This document shows positions 26,137-36,800 of a stretch of DNA of 64,000 nt, in pieces. Both the position numbers and the translations under genes were made by a program. Numbering within the stretch: the stretch's first letter is position 1; each line of letters starts with the position of its first letter. The stretch is from Neobacillus nitrireducens. GTDB lineage: Bacteria; Bacillota; Bacilli; Bacillales; Cytobacillaceae. Location: positions 3,348,001-3,412,000 of the forward strand of contig NZ_CP133262.1 of assembly GCF_030915405.1 (NCBI RefSeq). Direction: 5' to 3'. The notes below the pieces were generated by a model. The model ran no database searches. It saw nothing but the letters and a program-made list of their open reading frames with translations, and had not been told where the DNA came from.

Positions 26137-28239
26137 ATGAATGGGTTATTATGGGTCAACTTAATTGCGTTTCTTGTTGTAACCGCTTACGCAATTAGTT
26201 TGTTTGTCTATGTAGTGAAAACGCGGATTGAATTTATTAAACTCGGGAAAAAGGTCGAGTTTGATAACAATGTCAAAGAGCGCCTCCAAAAAATTTGGGT
26301 CAATGTGTTTGGCCAAAAGAAACTGCTCAAGGATAAAAAAAGCGGGGCCATGCATGTCATGTTCTTCTACGGCTTTATCCTCGTCCAATTTGGCGCGATT
26401 GATTTTATTATCAAAGGGATTAAACCGGGGGCACACTTGCCACTTGGACTACTGTATGCAGGGTTCACGTTTTTCCAAGAGCTTGTCACACTGATGATCT
26501 TAGTGGCGGTTATTTGGGCTTTTTATCGCCGCTATGTGGAAAAATTAGTCCGTCTGAAGCGGAATTTTAAATCTGGTCTTGTCCTAATCTTTATCGGCGG
26601 TTTAATGCTTTCTGTGTTACTTGGCAACGGTATGTCGCTGATCTGGCACGGGGAAGAAACTGCCTGGACTGAACCGATTGCATCAGTCATTTCGCTGATT
26701 TTTTCAGGAATTGGTGAAACGGCCTCGATAGTAATTTTCTACATCGCTTGGTGGGCGCACCTTTTATTCCTGTTAACGTTCTTAGTGTATGTACCGCAGT
26801 CCAAGCATGCTCACTTGATTGCCGGACCGGCGAATGTTTATTTTAACCGGTTAGAAAAAGCAGGGAAATTGACAAAGGTTGATTTTGAGGATGAATCCCA
26901 AGAAACGTTTGGGGTTGGGAAAATAGAAGACTTCACGCAGCACCAAATGATTGATTTTTATGCCTGCGTGGAATGCGGCCGCTGTACCAATATGTGTCCG
27001 GCAACGGGAACAGGTAAAATGCTGTCACCCATGGACTTAATCGTGAAACTTCGTGACCACTTAACAAATCATGGCGCTGTGGTTACTTCGAAACAGCCGT
27101 GGGTGCCAACGCTTGCGTTTGCGAATACGAAGGGAAATCAACTGGCGCTTGCATCTGCAGGTCAAGGTGCACAGGAATCCGCTGCTGCTCTTGTCTACAG
27201 CCCAAGCTTGATTGGCGACGTCATTACCGAAGAAGAAATTTGGGCCTGTACGACGTGCCGAAATTGCGAAGATCAATGCCCGGTTATGAATGAACATGTG
27301 GATAAAATTATCGACCTGCGTCGTTATTTAGTGTTAACCGAAGGAAAATTGGACGCCGATGCGCAGCGGGCGATGACGAATATCGAACGCCAAGGCAATC
27401 CTTGGGGCTTGAACCGGAAAGAACGTGAAACTTGGCGCGAGGCCCGCGAGGATGTTCATGTTCCAACTGTAAAGGAAATGAACAAGGCGGGAGAAGAATT
27501 CGAATACCTCTTCTGGGTGGGCGCAATGGGCTCCTACGATAACCGCAGCCAAAAGATTGCTTTATCGTTTGCGAAGCTGCTGAACGAAGCAGGCGTGAAG
27601 TTTGCGATTCTTGGCAACAAAGAGAAAAACTCTGGCGATACACCAAGACGTCTCGGCAACGAATTCTTGTTCCAAGACTTGGCAACGAAAAATATTGAGG
27701 AATTTGAAAAGGCGGAGGTCAAGAAAATCGTCACGATTGACCCGCATGCCTATAATATTTTCAAAAATGAATACCCTGATTTCGGCTTAACTGATGTCGA
27801 AGTATTCCATCATACCGAGGTTCTTTTTGAACTGGTTCGTGATGGCAGGCTTGTACCAAAACACGCAGTCAATGAAACGATCACTTTCCACGATTCCTGT
27901 TACTTAGGCCGTTACAATGATGTTTATGATGCCCCGCGCGAGATTCTTAAGTCGATTCCAGGCGTGAAGCTGATTGAAATGGAGCGAAACAGGGAGAAAG
28001 CAATGTGCTGTGGCGCAGGCGGCGGCTTGATGTGGATGGAGGAAGAAACCGGCCACCGCATTAACGTAGCAAGAACGGAGCAGGCCCTTGCTGTCAATCC
28101 ATCGGTGATCAGTTCCGGCTGTCCGTATTGCTTAACGATGCTCTCAGATGGCACGAAGGCAAAAGAGGTCGAAGAGAAGGTTTCCACCTACGATGTGGCG
28201 GAATTACTTGAGAAAGCAGTTTGTGGTGAAGTGGCTTAG
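26137..28239 (+). CDS. fadF: Iron-sulfur electron-transfer membrane protein FadF
   Basis: A 700-residue protein combining a nitrate-reductase-gamma-like membrane domain (five or six helices, residues 1-230), two 4Fe-4S motifs CVECGRCTNMCP (near 276) and CTTCRNCEDQCP (near 370), and heterodisulfide-reductase-type CCG domains, with CCGAGGGLMWME near 623 and HDSCYLGRYNDVYDAPR near 585. It is thought to pass electrons from acyl-CoA dehydrogenases via electron-transfer flavoprotein to menaquinone during beta-oxidation. AAAGGAG lies about 8 bases upstream. It leads the fatty-acid cluster and has the operator-containing promoter above. Confidence 0.9.
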   Translation: MNGLLWVNLIAFLVVTAYAISLFVYVVKTRIEFIKLGKKVEFDNNVKERLQKIWVNVFGQKKLLKDKKSGAMHVMFFYGFILVQFGAIDFIIKGIKPGAHLPLGLLYAGFTFFQELVTLMILVAVIWAFYRRYVEKLVRLKRNFKSGLVLIFIGGLMLSVLLGNGMSLIWHGEETAWTEPIASVISLIFSGIGETASIVIFYIAWWAHLLFLLTFLVYVPQSKHAHLIAGPANVYFNRLEKAGKLTKVDFEDESQETFGVGKIEDFTQHQMIDFYACVECGRCTNMCPATGTGKMLSPMDLIVKLRDHLTNHGAVVTSKQPWVPTLAFANTKGNQLALASAGQGAQESAAALVYSPSLIGDVITEEEIWACTTCRNCEDQCPVMNEHVDKIIDLRRYLVLTEGKLDADAQRAMTNIERQGNPWGLNRKERETWREAREDVHVPTVKEMNKAGEEFEYLFWVGAMGSYDNRSQKIALSFAKLLNEAGVKFAILGNKEKNSGDTPRRLGNEFLFQDLATKNIEEFEKAEVKKIVTIDPHAYNIFKNEYPDFGLTDVEVFHHTEVLFELVRDGRLVPKHAVNETITFHDSCYLGRYNDVYDAPREILKSIPGVKLIEMERNREKAMCCGAGGGLMWMEEETGHRINVARTEQALAVNPSVISSGCPYCLTMLSDGTKAKEVEEKVSTYDVAELLEKAVCGEVA

Positions 28240-28348
28240 TTTTTGATATGAAGCAGAGGTTGATTTGTCTACGTATTCATAAAATTTTAAAATTTCGTGT
28301 AAATCATTTCAACTTCTGCTCATTTTTATGTAGAATAGAATATATAGA

Positions 28349-28362
28349 GTAAAACGCTTACA
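28349..28362. promoter_or_regulatory. Possible cre (CcpA) site before the thiolase gene
   Basis: GTAAAACGCTTACA matches the 3' half of the cre consensus TGWAANCGNTNWCA exactly and misses two bases of the 5' half. The mmg operon of B. subtilis is CcpA-controlled. Weak evidence. Confidence 0.35.
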
Positions 28363-28414
28363 TTTATATTTATTAAAAAAAGCAGGTGCCTGCGTTTCTT
28401 TTTTGGTTTCTGCC

Positions 28415-28428
28415 CGAGCGAGCGTTCA
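28415..28428. promoter_or_regulatory. Possible second copy of the cluster operator
   Basis: CGAGCGAGCGTTCA has the same arrangement as the fadF operator (GARYG, two bases, CRTTC), 61 bases before the thiolase start. One mismatch in the palindrome. Confidence 0.4.
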
Positions 28429-28488
28429 GTCGTGGCTATTTTTTTACCATAGTTTGCCTGGAAATTATGAAAAAGGAGAGTGTCTTGA

Positions 28489-29676
28489 ATGGGGAGAACA
28501 GTTATTTTAAGTGGAGTTAGAACGCCATTTGGAAAATTAGGAGGAGCATTAAGCAGCCTTACCGCTTCACAGCTAGGAGGAATTGCTGTCAAAGAAGCAT
28601 TGGTCCGTGCAGAAGTGAAGCCTGGAGATGTTCAGGAAGTCATCCTAGGAACGGTTTTGCAAGGGGGACAGGGACAAATCCCCTCACGCCAAGCTTCCCA
28701 ACATGCTGGACTGCCATGGGAAGTGAAAACGGAAACGATTAATAAGGTTTGTGCGTCTGGAATGCGCAGTGTCACCTTGGCCGACCAAATCATCCGCGCC
28801 GGCGATGAGGAAGTGATTGTCGCAGGCGGAATGGAATCGATGAGCAATGCCCCCTATATTCTCCCTAAAGCACGCTGGGGTTTCCGGATGGGCGATGCGC
28901 AGGTCAAAGATTTAATGATTCATGACGGTTTAACTTGCAGCTTTACTGGCGCTCACATGGGCACTTACGGCAATGTATCGGCTGCCAATATGGAAATTAG
29001 CCGCGGGGCACAGGACGAGTGGGCATTGCGAAGCCACAAGCTTGCTGTTGCGGCAATCGAGAGCGGGAAATTTGCTGAAGAAATCGTGGCTGTTGAGGTG
29101 CCGCAGCTAAGAGGAGCTGCCGTTGTTGTCGAGCATGATGAATCACCGCGGAAGGATACTTCTCTTGAACGGCTATCTAAATTAGCCCCAGTATTTAATT
29201 CAACAGGTACAATTACTGCCGGGAATGCCCCTGGGGTCAATGACGGTGCGGCCGCCCTCGTGTTAATGAGTGAGGAGCGCGCCCTTCGCGAAGGTCGTGT
29301 CGCTGAAGCGGTGATTGTTGGCCATGCGGCACTCGCTGTGGAAGCGAAGGATTTCCCAAAAACACCTGGACTTGTTATTAATGAGCTGTTAAGAAAAACA
29401 GGAAAAAGCTTGGCGGAAGTGGACTTATTTGAAATCAATGAAGCTTTTGCTACAGTGGCACTAGTGAGTGGGAAAATTGCCGGACTGGACCCAGAAAAGA
29501 TCAATGTTAATGGCGGTGCTGTTGCCTTAGGTCATCCGATAGGTGCCAGCGGGGCACGGATTATCCTTACGTTAATGCACGAGTTAAAGCGTCGCGGCGG
29601 CGGAATTGGGATTGCAGCGATTTGTAGCGGTGGCGGGCAAGGGGATGCCGTGATGATTGAGGTTCCACGTCGATAA
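28489..29676 (+). CDS. mmgA: Acetyl-CoA acetyltransferase (thiolase)
   Basis: A 395-residue degradative/biosynthetic thiolase. Nucleophilic Cys in NKVCASGMRS (residue 88), His in ALGHPIGASGAR (near 349), second Cys in AICSGGGQGDA (near 379). It joins or splits acetoacetyl-CoA and longer 3-oxoacyl-CoA. AAAGGAG lies about 8 bases before ATG. Gene order thiolase, hydroxyacyl-CoA dehydrogenase, acyl-CoA dehydrogenase matches mmgABC of B. subtilis, which is sigma-E and CcpA controlled; whether this copy is sporulation-specific is not clear because it follows fadF directly. Confidence 0.93.
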   Translation: MGRTVILSGVRTPFGKLGGALSSLTASQLGGIAVKEALVRAEVKPGDVQEVILGTVLQGGQGQIPSRQASQHAGLPWEVKTETINKVCASGMRSVTLADQIIRAGDEEVIVAGGMESMSNAPYILPKARWGFRMGDAQVKDLMIHDGLTCSFTGAHMGTYGNVSAANMEISRGAQDEWALRSHKLAVAAIESGKFAEEIVAVEVPQLRGAAVVVEHDESPRKDTSLERLSKLAPVFNSTGTITAGNAPGVNDGAAALVLMSEERALREGRVAEAVIVGHAALAVEAKDFPKTPGLVINELLRKTGKSLAEVDLFEINEAFATVALVSGKIAGLDPEKINVNGGAVALGHPIGASGARIILTLMHELKRRGGGIGIAAICSGGGQGDAVMIEVPRR

Positions 29677-29729
29677 TTAATAGTTTTCAAGTTTAAAAGA
29701 CCACGAGGATTATCCATATATTGGCTAAT

Positions 29730-29844
29730 TGTACAAAACACGTTGATTTTTGTACAAAACAATTAAAAAAATACACAAAACCTATTAAGAATTGAACAAA
29801 ACTTGGTGAAATTTGCATAAAACATCTTTGAAATTCAACAAAAG
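29730..29844. repeat. Array of six 10-bp motifs at exact 21-bp period (TGTACAAAAC type)
   Basis: Units start at 29730, 29751, 29772, 29793, 29814 and 29835: TGTACAAAAC, TGTACAAAAC, TACACAAAAC, TGAACAAAAC, TGCATAAAAC, TCAACAAAAG. The 11-base spacers differ. Preceded by ATTGGCTAAT. It fills most of the space between the thiolase and hbd genes. Confidence 0.9.
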
Positions 29845-29888
29845 TCATTTTTGAAAAATCGCCAAAGTAAAAAAATATAAAAAGGTCT

Positions 29889-29909
29889 AGGTCGGACTCG
29901 TTCCGACCT
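29889..29909 (+). promoter_or_regulatory. Hairpin just before the hbd ribosome binding site
   Basis: AGGTCGGA / TCCGACCT with a five-base loop, eight bases before GGAGGGG. No T run follows. It could insulate or regulate translation of hbd, or be a processing site. Confidence 0.5.
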
Positions 29910-29927
29910 TGCTACGGAGGGGAAAAA

Positions 29928-30779
29928 ATGAAGATTTCAAAGCTTATGGTCATCGGTGCCGGACAAATGGGCTCCGGGATAGCTCAAGTATGTGCCCAGG
30001 CCGGTTACAAGGTCATCTTAAATGATTTAAAGCCCGAATTTGTGGAACGCGGCTTTGCCGGAATCAATAAACTACTAACACGGAACGTTGACAAAGGACG
30101 CCTCACGGAAGTGCAAAAACAGGACATTCTCGGTAATATCACTACTTCCACCAACCTAAAGGATGCTAGTGATGTCGACCTCGTCATCGAAGCAGCCGTT
30201 GAAAATATGGAAATTAAAACAAACATCTTTGCCCAACTCGATGAAATTACCCCAGCTCATACAATTCTAGCAAGCAATACCTCATCACTGCCTATCACCG
30301 AAATTGCGGCGGCAACTAAGCGTCCGGAAAAAGTCATCGGTATGCATTTCATGAATCCCGTCCCAGTCATGAAGCTCGTCGAAATTATCCGCGGGCTTGC
30401 GACGGCTGACGAAGTGTACCAAGTCATTGAAGATATGACAAAAACCTTAAGCAAGGTACCCGTTGAAGTTAACGACTTCCCCGGTTTTGTTTCAAACCGG
30501 ATTCTCATGCCAATGATCAACGAAGCGATTTATACGGTTTATGAGGGTGTAGCCACGAAGGAAGCAATCGACGAAGTGATGAAGCTCGGCATGAACCACC
30601 CAATGGGGCCGTTAACCTTGGCAGATTTTATCGGCTTAGATACTTGTCTTTATATTATGGAAACGCTTCACCAGGGCTTTGGCGACGATAAATACCGTCC
30701 GTGCCCGCTTCTTCGCAAATATGTAAAAGCAGGCTGGCTCGGTAAGAAAACAGGACGCGGCTTTTATACATACCAATAA
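29928..30779 (+). CDS. mmgB: 3-hydroxybutyryl-CoA dehydrogenase
   Basis: A 283-residue NAD-dependent dehydrogenase that interconverts 3-hydroxyacyl-CoA and 3-oxoacyl-CoA. Dinucleotide site [19 protein letters not shown] at residues ~8-26; catalytic His in [19 protein letters not shown] (near 140); [12 protein letters not shown] and the C-terminal [17 protein letters not shown] are family-typical. Length fits the short bacterial Hbd type, not the fused FadB. GGAGGGG precedes the ATG by 5 bases. It links the thiolase to the acyl-CoA dehydrogenases downstream. Confidence 0.94.
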   Translation: MKISKLMVIGAGQMGSGIAQVCAQAGYKVILNDLKPEFVERGFAGINKLLTRNVDKGRLTEVQKQDILGNITTSTNLKDASDVDLVIEAAVENMEIKTNIFAQLDEITPAHTILASNTSSLPITEIAAATKRPEKVIGMHFMNPVPVMKLVEIIRGLATADEVYQVIEDMTKTLSKVPVEVNDFPGFVSNRILMPMINEAIYTVYEGVATKEAIDEVMKLGMNHPMGPLTLADFIGLDTCLYIMETLHQGFGDDKYRPCPLLRKYVKAGWLGKKTGRGFYTYQ

Positions 30780-30855
30780 ACCTAGTTTCTTCGAAAAAGG
30801 GGTCGTGATGATGATGAGTACCACGATATTACATTCCTCCAAAGGGGAGACCACC

Positions 30856-31986
30856 ATGAATCTGACATTCACCGAAGAGCAAGAAATGATGCGAAAAATG
30901 GTCCGCGATTTTGCCAACAACGAAATTGCGCCATTTATTGAAAACATGGAAAGAGGGGAATTCCCGCGGGAAATCCTCCGTAAAATGGGCGAACTTGGCC
31001 TGATGGGGATTCCCGTACCGGAAAAATACGGCGGGGCTGAAATGGACTTCACTTCTTATATTATTGCCATTAATGAGCTATCCAAGGTCAGTGCGACGGT
31101 TGGAGTGATTTTGTCTGTCCATACCTCGGTCTGCACGAATCCGATTGTCTATTTTGGCAACGAAGAACAGAAGAACAAGTATGTACCGAAGCTTGCGTCA
31201 GGGGAGTACCTCGGGGCGTTTTGCTTAACCGAGCCGAGCTCTGGTTCGGATGCGGCCAGTTTAAAGTCGCGCGCGGTTAAGAAAGGCGATCATTATGTCA
31301 TCAACGGCTCGAAGGTGTTCATCACGAACGGCGGTGAGGCCGATGTTTATATTGTTTTTGCAAAAACGAATCCAGAACTGGGCAGCAAGGGGATTTCCGC
31401 GTTTATTGTTGAAAAAAATACCCCTGGTTTTATCGTGGGTAAGGATGAGAAGAAAATGGGCCTGCATGGATCGAGAACGGTTCAGCTCACCTTCGAAGAT
31501 ATGCATGTCCCAATAGAGAACCTGCTCGGTGGGGAAGGCGAAGGTTTTAAAATCGCGATGGCCAACCTTGATGTCGGCCGCATCGGGATCGCGACCCAAG
31601 CACTCGGGATCGCCGAGGCTGCGCTGTCCGCCGCAACCACGTATGCAATGGACCGTCAGCAATTTGGCAAACCTATCGCCCGCCAACAAGGAATTGGTTT
31701 TAAGCTTGCGGACATGGCGACCAGTGTAGAAGCTGCGAAACTGTTAGTCTATCGTGCTGCCTACCTTCGAACCCATGGTCTGAAATGTACGCTGGAGGCA
31801 TCAATGGCGAAATTATTCGCGACCAAAACAGCAGTCGAGGTCACAACCGAAGCGATTCAAGTCTTCGGCGGCTACGGATACACGGAGGATTATCCAGTCG
31901 AGCGCTATTTCCGCGACGCCAAAATTACCGAAATTTATGAAGGTACCAGTGAAATTCAACGGATTGTGATCAGTAAGCATTTATAA
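30856..31986 (+). CDS. Acyl-CoA dehydrogenase (first of two)
   Basis: A 376-residue flavoprotein that introduces the 2,3 double bond in acyl-CoA. It starts [23 protein letters not shown]/substrate segments include [19 protein letters not shown] and [18 protein letters not shown]. The catalytic Glu is in [13 protein letters not shown] near residue 362. Start at ATG 30856, 7 bases after AAAGGGGAG; the open frame begins 17 codons earlier with four Met codons in a row but no better site. Similar to MmgC/short-chain enzymes; chain length specificity cannot be told from sequence alone. Followed 54 bases later by a paralogue. Confidence 0.92.
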   Translation: MNLTFTEEQEMMRKMVRDFANNEIAPFIENMERGEFPREILRKMGELGLMGIPVPEKYGGAEMDFTSYIIAINELSKVSATVGVILSVHTSVCTNPIVYFGNEEQKNKYVPKLASGEYLGAFCLTEPSSGSDAASLKSRAVKKGDHYVINGSKVFITNGGEADVYIVFAKTNPELGSKGISAFIVEKNTPGFIVGKDEKKMGLHGSRTVQLTFEDMHVPIENLLGGEGEGFKIAMANLDVGRIGIATQALGIAEAALSAATTYAMDRQQFGKPIARQQGIGFKLADMATSVEAAKLLVYRAAYLRTHGLKCTLEASMAKLFATKTAVEVTTEAIQVFGGYGYTEDYPVERYFRDAKITEIYEGTSEIQRIVISKHL

Positions 31987-32040
31987 AGAGGATTCTTTAT
32001 CCGAAAACAGCCTTAAATATATCCACTAGGGGGACTTGAA

Positions 32041-33180
32041 ATGAACTTTAAATTATCTGAAGAACATGAAATGATTCGGAAAATGGTTCGTGATTTTGCA
32101 CGCAATGAGGTCGCACCGACCGCAGCCGAGCGGGATGAGGAAGAGCGCTTTGACCGCGAGATTTTTGACAAAATGGCGGAGCTTGGCTTAACTGGAATTC
32201 CGTGGCCGGAAGAATACGGCGGGATTGGCAGCGATTTTCTTGCTTACTGTATTGCCGTCGAGGAATTGTCCCGTGTGGACGCATCGACAGGTGTAATGCT
32301 GTCAGCCCACACTTCCTTAGCCGGCTGGCCGATTTACAAATTCGGAAATGAAGAACAAAAGCAAACCTATTTGCGCCCATTAGCAGAAGGAACGAAAATT
32401 GGTGCCTACGGCTTAACAGAGCCCGGCAGCGGTTCTGATGCCGGCGGGATGAGAACGACCGCTCGCTTAGAGGGTGATCACTACGTCCTGAACGGTTCGA
32501 AAATATTTATTACAAATGGCGGTGTGGCTGACATTTATGTCGTGTTTGCGCTAACCGATCCAACAAGTAAACAAAAGGGCACGACTGCTTTTATCGTCGA
32601 AAGCGACTTCCCAGGCTTCTCGGTTGGAAAAAAGGAAAAGAAACTCGGCATTCGTTCCTCGCCAACCACGGAAATTATTTTTGAAGATTGCAGGGTTCCT
32701 GTTGCAAACAGACTCGGCGCAGAAGGCGAAGGCTTTAAGGTGGCGATGATGACCCTTGACGGCGGCCGCAACGGCATCGCAGCCCAAGCGGTTGGAATTG
32801 CACAAGGTGCGCTTGACGCGGCGGCAGATTATGCGAAGGAACGCCACCAATTTGGCAAACCAATCCTAGCCAATCAAGGCATCGGCTTTAAGCTTGCCGA
32901 TATGGCAACAGGGATTGAGGCGGCCAGATTATTAACCTATCAAGCGGCGTGGCTGGAGTCACAAGGTCTGCCGTACGGCAAAGAATCAGCAATGTCGAAG
33001 TTGTTTGCTGGCGATACAGCGATGAAGGTGACAACCGAAGCGGTTCAAGTCTTTGGCGGTTACGGCTATACGAAGGATTATCCAGTCGAGCGCTTTATGC
33101 GCGATGCAAAAATCACGCAAATCTACGAGGGCACGCAAGAAATTCAACGTCTTGTTATCTCACGGATGATCACGAAATAA
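32041..33180 (+). CDS. Acyl-CoA dehydrogenase (second of two)
   Basis: A 379-residue paralogue of the gene before it; the two share [10 protein letters not shown]-type N-termini, [13 protein letters not shown] and the catalytic Glu in [13 protein letters not shown] near residue 362. It differs in [14 protein letters not shown] and in the substrate-side loops, so the pair probably handles different acyl chains; with icmF nearby one may act on isobutyryl-CoA or butyryl-CoA (inference). AGGGGG lies about 9 bases before ATG. The 12-base gap to the TetR gene implies one transcript. Confidence 0.92.
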   Translation: MNFKLSEEHEMIRKMVRDFARNEVAPTAAERDEEERFDREIFDKMAELGLTGIPWPEEYGGIGSDFLAYCIAVEELSRVDASTGVMLSAHTSLAGWPIYKFGNEEQKQTYLRPLAEGTKIGAYGLTEPGSGSDAGGMRTTARLEGDHYVLNGSKIFITNGGVADIYVVFALTDPTSKQKGTTAFIVESDFPGFSVGKKEKKLGIRSSPTTEIIFEDCRVPVANRLGAEGEGFKVAMMTLDGGRNGIAAQAVGIAQGALDAAADYAKERHQFGKPILANQGIGFKLADMATGIEAARLLTYQAAWLESQGLPYGKESAMSKLFAGDTAMKVTTEAVQVFGGYGYTKDYPVERFMRDAKITQIYEGTQEIQRLVISRMITK

Positions 33181-33192
33181 GGCGGTTAGAGA

Positions 33193-33834
33193 ATGATGAA
33201 AAGACGGGAAGTACTGGCTTCTGTAAAGGATGAACGCTTGATCCAGAAAAGGCGTGATCAAATGATCAAAGGGGCCGTCACCCTTTTTAAGGAAAAGGGA
33301 TTCCACCGGACAACGACAAGGGAAATCGCTAAAGCGGCCGGTTTTAGCATCGGGACACTTTACGAATACATCCGCTCCAAGGAAGACGTCCTTTATCTCG
33401 TCTGTGACAGTATCTACGATCATGTTCGCGAACGCCTCGAGGAGGACCTTCAGCAGAACATCGGCACCCTTTCTAGTCTGAAGCTAGGGGTGGGACATTA
33501 TTTCCGTGTCGTGGATGAGATGCAGGATGAAGTGCTTGTCATGTATCAGGAAGCTAAATCACTGACAAAGGACGCTCTTCCCTATGTTTTAAAAAAGGAA
33601 TTTGAAATGGCGGCGATGTTTGAGAGTTTGATCGCCCGCTGTGTGGAAAATGGCGAGCTGCAGCTATCTGAAAAACAGATCGAATTGATTTCCCATAACA
33701 TTATTGTTAAGGGACAAATGTGGGCCTTTCGGCGCTGGGCACTGCAAAAGTTATATACACTGGATGAATATATTGAACTGCAAACCGAGCAATTATTTCA
33801 CGGCATTCAATCGACCAGCCAAGCAAGGTCGTAA
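33193..33834 (+). CDS. TetR/AcrR-family regulator of the acyl-CoA cluster
   Basis: A 213-residue repressor. The N-terminal HTH spans TTTREIAKAAGFSIGTLYEY (residues ~38-58) followed by IRSKEDVLY, the TetR signature. The C-terminal helical domain would bind an acyl-CoA ligand. It lies between the second acyl-CoA dehydrogenase and icmF, as commonly found beside fused isobutyryl-CoA mutase genes. Candidate operators are the palindromes at 26051-26064 and 28415-28428. Related to FadR-type regulators by position; the sequence does not prove orthology. No strong ribosome binding site precedes the ATG, so translation may be coupled. Confidence 0.88.
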   Translation: MMKRREVLASVKDERLIQKRRDQMIKGAVTLFKEKGFHRTTTREIAKAAGFSIGTLYEYIRSKEDVLYLVCDSIYDHVRERLEEDLQQNIGTLSSLKLGVGHYFRVVDEMQDEVLVMYQEAKSLTKDALPYVLKKEFEMAAMFESLIARCVENGELQLSEKQIELISHNIIVKGQMWAFRRWALQKLYTLDEYIELQTEQLFHGIQSTSQARS

Positions 33835-33882
33835 TGCTGGCTACCGTGAATGGAGTTCATTTTTATAAAAAGGGGGATAAGG

Positions 33883-36800
33883 ATGGGGAATTATCAGCCG
33901 AAACATCATATTCGCTTTGTCACAGCTTCAAGTTTGTTTGACGGGCACGATGCTTCGATCAATATTATGAGACGGATTCTGCAGGCGAGCGGGGCGGAGG
34001 TCATTCACCTTGGTCATAATCGTTCGGTCGAGGAAGTTGTGAACGCGGCGATTCAGGAGGACGTCCAAGGGATTGCGATCTCTTCTTATCAAGGCGGTCA
34101 TGTCGAGTACTTTAAATATATGTATGATTTGCTAAAAGAAAAGGGTGCACCAAACATCCGTATTTTTGGCGGCGGTGGCGGGGTCATTATCCCGCGCGAA
34201 ATTGATGAGCTCCATGAGTACGGGATTTCGTGGATTTTCTCACCTGAGGATGGCCGCAGGATGGGACTGCAGGGGATGATTAACCGGATGCTGGAGGAGT
34301 GCGATTTTGCGACGGTGCCGCTTGATGTGGCGGAACAAATGGAGAAGCTGCCGACGGGTGATGTCAATGCGGTCGCGAAGTTGATTACTTTGGCCGAGCT
34401 TCATGTGGATAAACGGAACGAGGCGGCGGCCACGGTTGAGCAGGTACTCGATCAAGTGAAGTCACTGGAGAAGAGGATTCCGGTCGTTGGAATCACGGGA
34501 ACAGGCGGGGCCGGAAAAAGTTCATTAACGGATGAATTGATCCGCCGTTTTATCAACGAATTGCCTGATAAAAAAGTGGCGATTCTGTCGGTCGACCCGA
34601 CGAAGCAAAAGACAGGCGGTGCTTTGCTCGGGGACCGGATTCGCATGAATGCAATTTTCTCGCCAAATGTGTATATGCGTTCTCTGGCGACTCGGCATTC
34701 GAAAAGTGAATTATCGCTGGCAATCAACGATGCAGTCGCTGTTACGAAAGCAGCCGGTTTTGACCTCGTGATTGTCGAGACAAGCGGGATTGGCCAGGGC
34801 GATGCGGAAATCACTGAGATTTGTGATGTGTCCTTGTATGTGATGACGAGTGAATTTGGGGCGCCATCACAGCTTGAAAAGATTGATATGATTGATTTTG
34901 CTGACTTGATTGTCATCAATAAGTTTGAGCGTAAGGGCTCAGAGGATGCGAAGCGTCAGGTGCAAAAGCAGTACCAGCGTAGCCATATGCTGTTTGAAAA
35001 AGAAATTGATGAGATGCCGGTCTATGGGACGATTGCGAGCCAGTTTAATGACCCGGGCACGAATGCGTTGTTCGCGGCACTTGTTGAAAAAGTGAATGAC
35101 AAAATGGGCACGGGCTGGTTGACTTCTTTTAGTAAAAATGCGCTGGTTGAAAAGCAGAACGTGATTATCCCGACGGACCGACGTTATTATTTACGGGAAA
35201 TATCGGAAACGGTGCGCGGTTATCATAAGAAGGCGGAGGAACAAGCGAATATTGCTCGGAGGTTATTCCAGTTAGAAGGAGCAATCGAAGCGGTTAAGGA
35301 GCAGTCGGAAGTGATTGCGGCGTTAGAATCGGTCAAGCAAGAAACTGAAGCGCGACTGACACCTGAATCACGAAAGATTCTTGATGGATGGTCTAAAACA
35401 AGGGAAGCGTATTCGGGTGATAAGTTTGTGACGAGAATCCGTGATAAAGAAATTATTACGGTGTTACGATCAAAAAGTTTATCAGGCCTCGATATTCCAA
35501 AAGTGGTACTGCCTAAGTATAAGGATTATGGTGAAATTCTGCGTTGGGTGTACGAGGAAAATGTCCCGGGTGCGTTCCCATATACGGCTGGGGTATTCCC
35601 ATTCAAACGGGAAGGTGAAGATCCGAAACGGCAGTTTGCTGGAGAAGGGCCACCGGAGCGGACGAACCGCCGCTTCCATTACTTATCGAAGGATGATTCG
35701 GCGAAACGGTTAAGTACCGCATTTGACTCGGTGACATTGTACGGGTCAGACCCTGATTATCGCCCGGATATTTTTGGGAAAATTGGCGAAAGCGGTGTTA
35801 ACGTTTGTACATTGGATGATATGAAAAAGCTATATGACGGCTTTGACCTCTGCCATCCTTCCACATCAGTGTCGATGACGATTAATGGGCCGGCACCGAT
35901 TATTTTAGCGATGTTTATGAATACGGCGATTGATCAACAGGTACAGCGGAAAGAAGCAGAGCTTGGCCGCGTGTTAACAGTTGAGGAGTTTGCTGAAGTT
36001 CGTGCTTATACGCTGCGGACGGTGCGCGGTACGGTCCAAGCTGATATTTTAAAAGAAGATCAAGGCCAAAATACATGTATTTTTTCGACGGAATTTGCAC
36101 TGCGGATGATGGGCGACATTCAGCAATATTTCATTGACCATCAAGTCCGCAATTACTATTCCGTTTCGATCAGCGGTTATCATATTGCCGAAGCCGGAGC
36201 GAATCCGATTTCGCAGCTGGCATTTACGTTGTCGAATGGCTTTACGTATGTGGAGTATTATTTAAGCCGCGGCATGAAGATTGATGATTTTGCGCCGAAC
36301 CTGTCGTTCTTCTTCTCGAATGGTTTGGATCCGGAGTATACGGTCATCGGCCGTGTGGCACGGAGGATTTGGGCAACGGTGATGCGCAATAAATACGGTG
36401 CCAATGAGCGCAGCCAAAAATTGAAGTATCATGTTCAGACGTCTGGCCGTTCGCTCCATGCCCAGGAAATAGACTTTAATGATATCCGGACGACACTGCA
36501 GGCGTTAATGGCCCTGCAAGATAACTGTAATTCACTCCATACAAATGCCTATGATGAAGCCATTACGACGCCAACCGAAGAATCGGTCCGTCGGGCGATG
36601 GCGATTCAGATGATTATTACCAAAGAGCATGGCTTATCGAAAAATGAAAATCCACTCCAAGGTTCGTTTATTGTCGAGGAGTTAACGGACTTGGTTGAGG
36701 AAGCGGTTTTACAAGAGTTTGAGCGCTTGAATGATCGCGGCGGTGTGCTCGGTTCGATGGAAACGCAGTACCAGCGCGGTAAAATTCAAGATGAATCGAT

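Noticed and set aside
27297-27305. Perfect DnaA box in fadF (and one near 34405 in icmF)
   Set aside because: Isolated single boxes inside coding sequence, not clustered; expected occasionally by chance.
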